DNA of 10,383 bases from assembly GCA_015039315.1 (NCBI GenBank), contig WIDE01000006.1, positions 755,947 to 766,329 of the forward strand. Reading direction: 5' to 3'. Below are positions 7,275 through 10,383 of the stretch, piece by piece; positions within the stretch are counted from its first letter, which is position 1, and every line of letters begins with the position of its first letter. Origin of the DNA: Clavulina sp. PMI_390 (taxonomy: Eukaryota > Basidiomycota > Agaricomycetes > Cantharellales > Hydnaceae). The position numbers and the translations under genes were made by a program. The notes under the pieces are model-generated. The model saw only the letters and a program-made list of their open reading frames with translations, ran no database searches and was not told the DNA's origin.

Positions 7275-9802
7275 ATGGACTGTCGTGCTACTCTCCGCGC
7301 AACTCTCCTCGTAGATGGTCACCTATCCGAACTCCAGTCACAGCAAATCCACGCCATATTGGCGGCACACATCCCCGAACAGATCATCACTATCTTCAAT
7401 GACGCAGATCGTTTTCGTCCTCTCCTTGTCCCAGAACTCCAGTATAGCGAGCCCCTTTACCTTCCAGAGGAACTAACTGCGAGGCCAGAGTTGTATCTTA
7501 ACCTTACCATGCAAACGATGCCTCCTCAGGAAGCATTTACGGCTGTGCTGGAAGGATTCCTTCGTGGAAAGTTGAAAGTTGCTCCTGTTACCGGACTATC
7601 CCTCTCTACTACACCTCCTCGGCACATGCTGGCAGCTTCGGTACTGCAGAAGTTAAATGGCGATTGTGTGCAGACGTCATTGACCCAGACGTCCTCCCCA
7701 AAAAACCAACTCACTCTAGACCTCCGGATCTTCTATATAACGGTCACGAAACTGCATGGAAACTATTTCAAGTAATCGTCGGAGAGTATGGTGAACTCGG
7801 TAAATTTGGTTACTCCAGATGTTTTTGGCGATTCTTATCTGCCTTGTGTAGTCCCATAGCAATATCGACTGGATCGATGTTTCTAGGGAGATGGGCCGAC
7901 CCTATGCGGGGGACCGCCAATTTACGGCCTACCTCTATGTGGTTTACTTTGACTATGTGGCTCCTATTGTCGCTCTGTGGTTATGGGAAGTTGACCTTGT
8001 GATCAAACAGCAGAGCACTGCAAATGATTTTGCGCGTAGATGGCATGTAGAATCGAAGCGTCTCTCTGAGCCAATGTAGGATATAGCTCACTCAAAGCTT
8101 GGCCATGGTCACTCACTCCATTGAGTCTCTCCCTATGTAGCCCTTCGACCACTTCATCATTTCCACCTATTGCCCAATCGGGGTACGGTCTGTGACGATG
8201 ACTATGTCGGAATCTGGATTTACCGAACGATTTTTCGGTCGCAGCTTGAGTCCTACAACTCCTACTCTACTACGGTCATCTCATGAGCTGATACCGACTA
8301 ATCTGTAAGCTCACTCCCACCTTTTTTAATGTAACACCTAGCTAATGCTCGGCACAGCGTGATGCAAGCCATCCACGAATCCCTCGTAAATCTTAACAAT
8401 GTGCTATACTCTCCCCTCACCTCCCAGCAGCTGGACACGTTGGCTCAGCTCGACCCTTTCTCCTACGTGAAGACAGTCGCCACGGAACAAAACCTTCGAG
8501 CCGTGATTCGCAAGTTACATCAGCAACCGTTGGAGCTTATATGTGATATTACGCAGTGGGCTCGTGCCTATTCCCCCTATATTTCGACACAAAAAAGTCA
8601 TCACAAACTTCCTTATAGGTACTAGACAAATATCAGACCTATGTAAGGGAACGACCAAATATTATCAAGCTTTTGCAAGAGTTATCGCATGGCCTCCCTA
8701 TTGGAAAACTACGGCAAAATCTCACATGCATTATCAAACATCCTAAACCTATCTGGAGGAGCGGGGGAGAAGCCTATCTCAAGCGTATCAGGATCGGACA
8801 ATACGGATTTGTGATTCGTATCCACAAATATCCAAACGAGAGGAGCCTTGCATACCAGGTAGACAAGGTAAGCGAACATCCCTTTCCGACAATCTGGCAT
8901 AAATTGACAGCCGAACAATTTTGGAGCGAGTCAAAAGGTCAATCATTGGGCAACGGCAATTCCACCATCCAAATATTATCAAGATATACGGAGTCTCATA
9001 TGATGAAGATGTGCCGTCCGTGGTAATGCCTTGCATGCACTCGAACCTAGAGGGATATAGTCTTCGGGATGATTTGGAGCGGTGGCATCTGGGAAGCACA
9101 TGGAGTGCATGTTTGATGATTTTTTGTCGTTGCTTAGCGTTCCTAAGCAGATGAAGGATGTCTGCGCAGGTCTTAGGTACCTACATGACAACCACCAAGT
9201 GCATGGGGACCTTCAGTGGGTGAGAAAGGTTACGCCACTTCTGACGTCGATAACTCAATCGTTTTGCCTCAGGGAAATGTACTTGTCGAGAAGGCTCCTA
9301 ACATCGCTCGAGCGGTGCTAACTGACTTCGGCACGTCTCGAGTGACATTTGCTAACCAGAATTCCACTACGACGGGAGCTTCTTGGTCCAAGATGGTGCT
9401 TTTCATGCCGCAAGAGATCCGTCAAATCGTCAGTGCGAATATACAGCATCAGATGGGCGCGGGAATTATCGACGGGGCACCAGAAACTATTGAATACAAA
9501 ATCCGCCCTGACTCACAAACTGACATATTCTCATTCGCCGTGGTGACCATGGCACTCTCTAGATCACCACTACGATCCATGATTGGTAATATGAGCACAG
9601 AATCACCACACATCCTCGACGTCGAAGTTAATGGACTACGTAGCGATACTTATTCGCCTCAGCTCACCTACAGGGGAGTTCGAGATTTTGGGGGATTTAT
9701 CACGCTTATTCGCAGGATGCTGTCAGACAGCAAGACCCATCCATCAACGACGTCCACAAGATCCTTTCTCTTGTGATGGATATTCCAGAACATTCTTATT
9801 AG
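7275..9802 (+). pseudogene. kinase-like pseudogene C, close copy of A (9 exon positions)
   Basis: Exons by comparison with A: 7275-7799, 7852-8075, 8141-8182, 8245-8304, 8358-8559, 8619-8867, 8927-9091, 9151-9219, 9273-9802. Exons 2-5, 7 and 8 have exactly the lengths of A; exon 2 agrees at about 50 of 74 residues. Family marks are present: HSNIDW, APIVALWLWEV, VIRIHKY (Arg at the Lys site), RSIIGQRQFHHPNI (Ser at the Glu site), HGDLQW|GN across the intron, DFG, TDIFSFA. Damage: exon 1 changes frame between about 7602 and 7631, and the original frame meets TAA at 7773-7775. The exon 1 end is then one base out of step with that second frame. Donors at 8560 (GC) and 9092 (GG) are not GT. Exon 9 shifts near 9735-9738, so the frame ends at TGA 9774-9776, while the A-like C-terminus (PSINDVHKIL) runs to TAG 9800-9802 in another frame. 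Sequencing error could explain a single shift, but not the whole set easily. Confidence 0.85.
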
Positions 9803-10383
9803 CCTTCGCTCTTGTCATTATGACCTTGATATAGTGATGAGATTGACCATATATAATGGAGGATGGATTGCTCCTCAAGAGTAGAAACTTTAGGCTGTAG
9901 TTAAACCAGCAAAGATGCTTTACCTGAGCGCACCGCCACTCGTATAATGGGATTTCGCGGCACGGCTCACCTATGAAATGATAGACGGGAGCGTGAAGGG
10001 CTATCTGTGGCTGATGGTTGAGAGGGGCACATTGGCGCTTAAAATGATCCTAACCGGATCGGTCCGTTCCGGCGGGTGACCCGATTCCGGTCAATGAATT
10101 GTGGAACGCGAACGGATGGGCTCCACAACGCCCTCGGCAGTCGCACGACACAGCCAAAGCATATTAGCGAGTGCGGCTGCAGGGCAGGAGCAGTTACTAG
10201 CAGGACTGGTTGAGCCTGTGCCGCTGCGATATTTGAGTCGAGGAGGAGTGGGCTATACTCCCAGATGCATTTATACCTCAATCCCATTTTGATTGAATAG
10301 TATACAAAACATTTTTGATGGAACATGCGCACTAGATTGAGTCAGCGGGGCTCGGGAATGATTGCCCTGCAAGGCGCGCCGCT
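9803..10383. other. right flank without a convincing gene
   Basis: Past pseudogene C the sequence carries only short overlapping frames: a minus one at 10332-10039 and a plus one at 10101-10292. Neither has motifs, splice continuity or similarity to the kinase family. The part from about 10020 to 10260 is richer in G and C than its surroundings and contains an imperfect hairpin. Confidence 0.5.
10053..10091. repeat. imperfect inverted repeat / hairpin
   Basis: ACCGGATCGG (10053-10062) can pair with CCGATTCCGGT (10081-10091) with one bulged T, around an 18-base loop. It lies 250 bases past pseudogene C, in non-coding DNA. It may be chance, part of a transposon end or a structured site; no flanking duplication is evident. 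Confidence 0.45.

Noticed and set aside
10039..10332. Minus-strand frame of 97 codons in the right flank
   Set aside because: It has no motif, no splice continuity and unremarkable composition, and it overlaps a plus-strand frame of similar quality.
1..10383. Bacterial defence island, CRISPR array or insertion sequence
   Set aside because: The short spliceosomal introns and TKL-like kinase signatures show a fungal nuclear locus; no array or transposase is present.

Overview
The window looks like nuclear DNA of a basidiomycete fungus, most likely an Agaricomycete; a Ceratobasidium/Rhizoctonia-type genome would fit, but that is a guess. Every gene is cut by many 47-67 base introns, almost all GT...AG. 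There are no bacterial operons, ribosome-binding sites, CRISPR arrays or clear mobile elements. The simple open frames seen on either strand are mostly exon pieces, and they only make sense once spliced.

The core is a cluster of three members of one protein-kinase-like family, called A, B and C here. A lies on + at 1285-3849 (9 exons, 703 aa) and appears intact. B lies on - at 6241-3885 (7 exons, 678 aa); it is also open throughout but more divergent. C lies on + at 7275-9802 and is a close copy of A with the same nine-exon structure, but it is broken by frameshifts and two damaged splice donors. A and B converge, with 35 bases between their stop codons. B and C diverge from a 1033-base spacer.

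Each protein has a long N-terminal region containing a shared block (His-Ser-Asn-Ile-Asp-Trp, then an Ala-Pro-x-Val-Ala-x-Trp-Leu helix) that I do not recognise, followed by a C-terminal kinase fold. In all three the beta-3 lysine and the alpha-C glutamate are replaced, while the catalytic-loop Asp and Asn remain. A and C keep DFG; B has NFG. This is best read as a lineage-specific pseudokinase or atypical kinase family that expands by local duplication and decays. An intron interrupts the catalytic loop at exactly the same residue in all three.

The left flank (about 260-1010, -) holds protein-like stretches broken by stops and frame changes, probably an unrelated decayed gene that I cannot name. 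The right flank (9803-10383) has no convincing gene, only an imperfect hairpin. All splice models come from reading signals and comparing the three copies; no search or RNA data was available.
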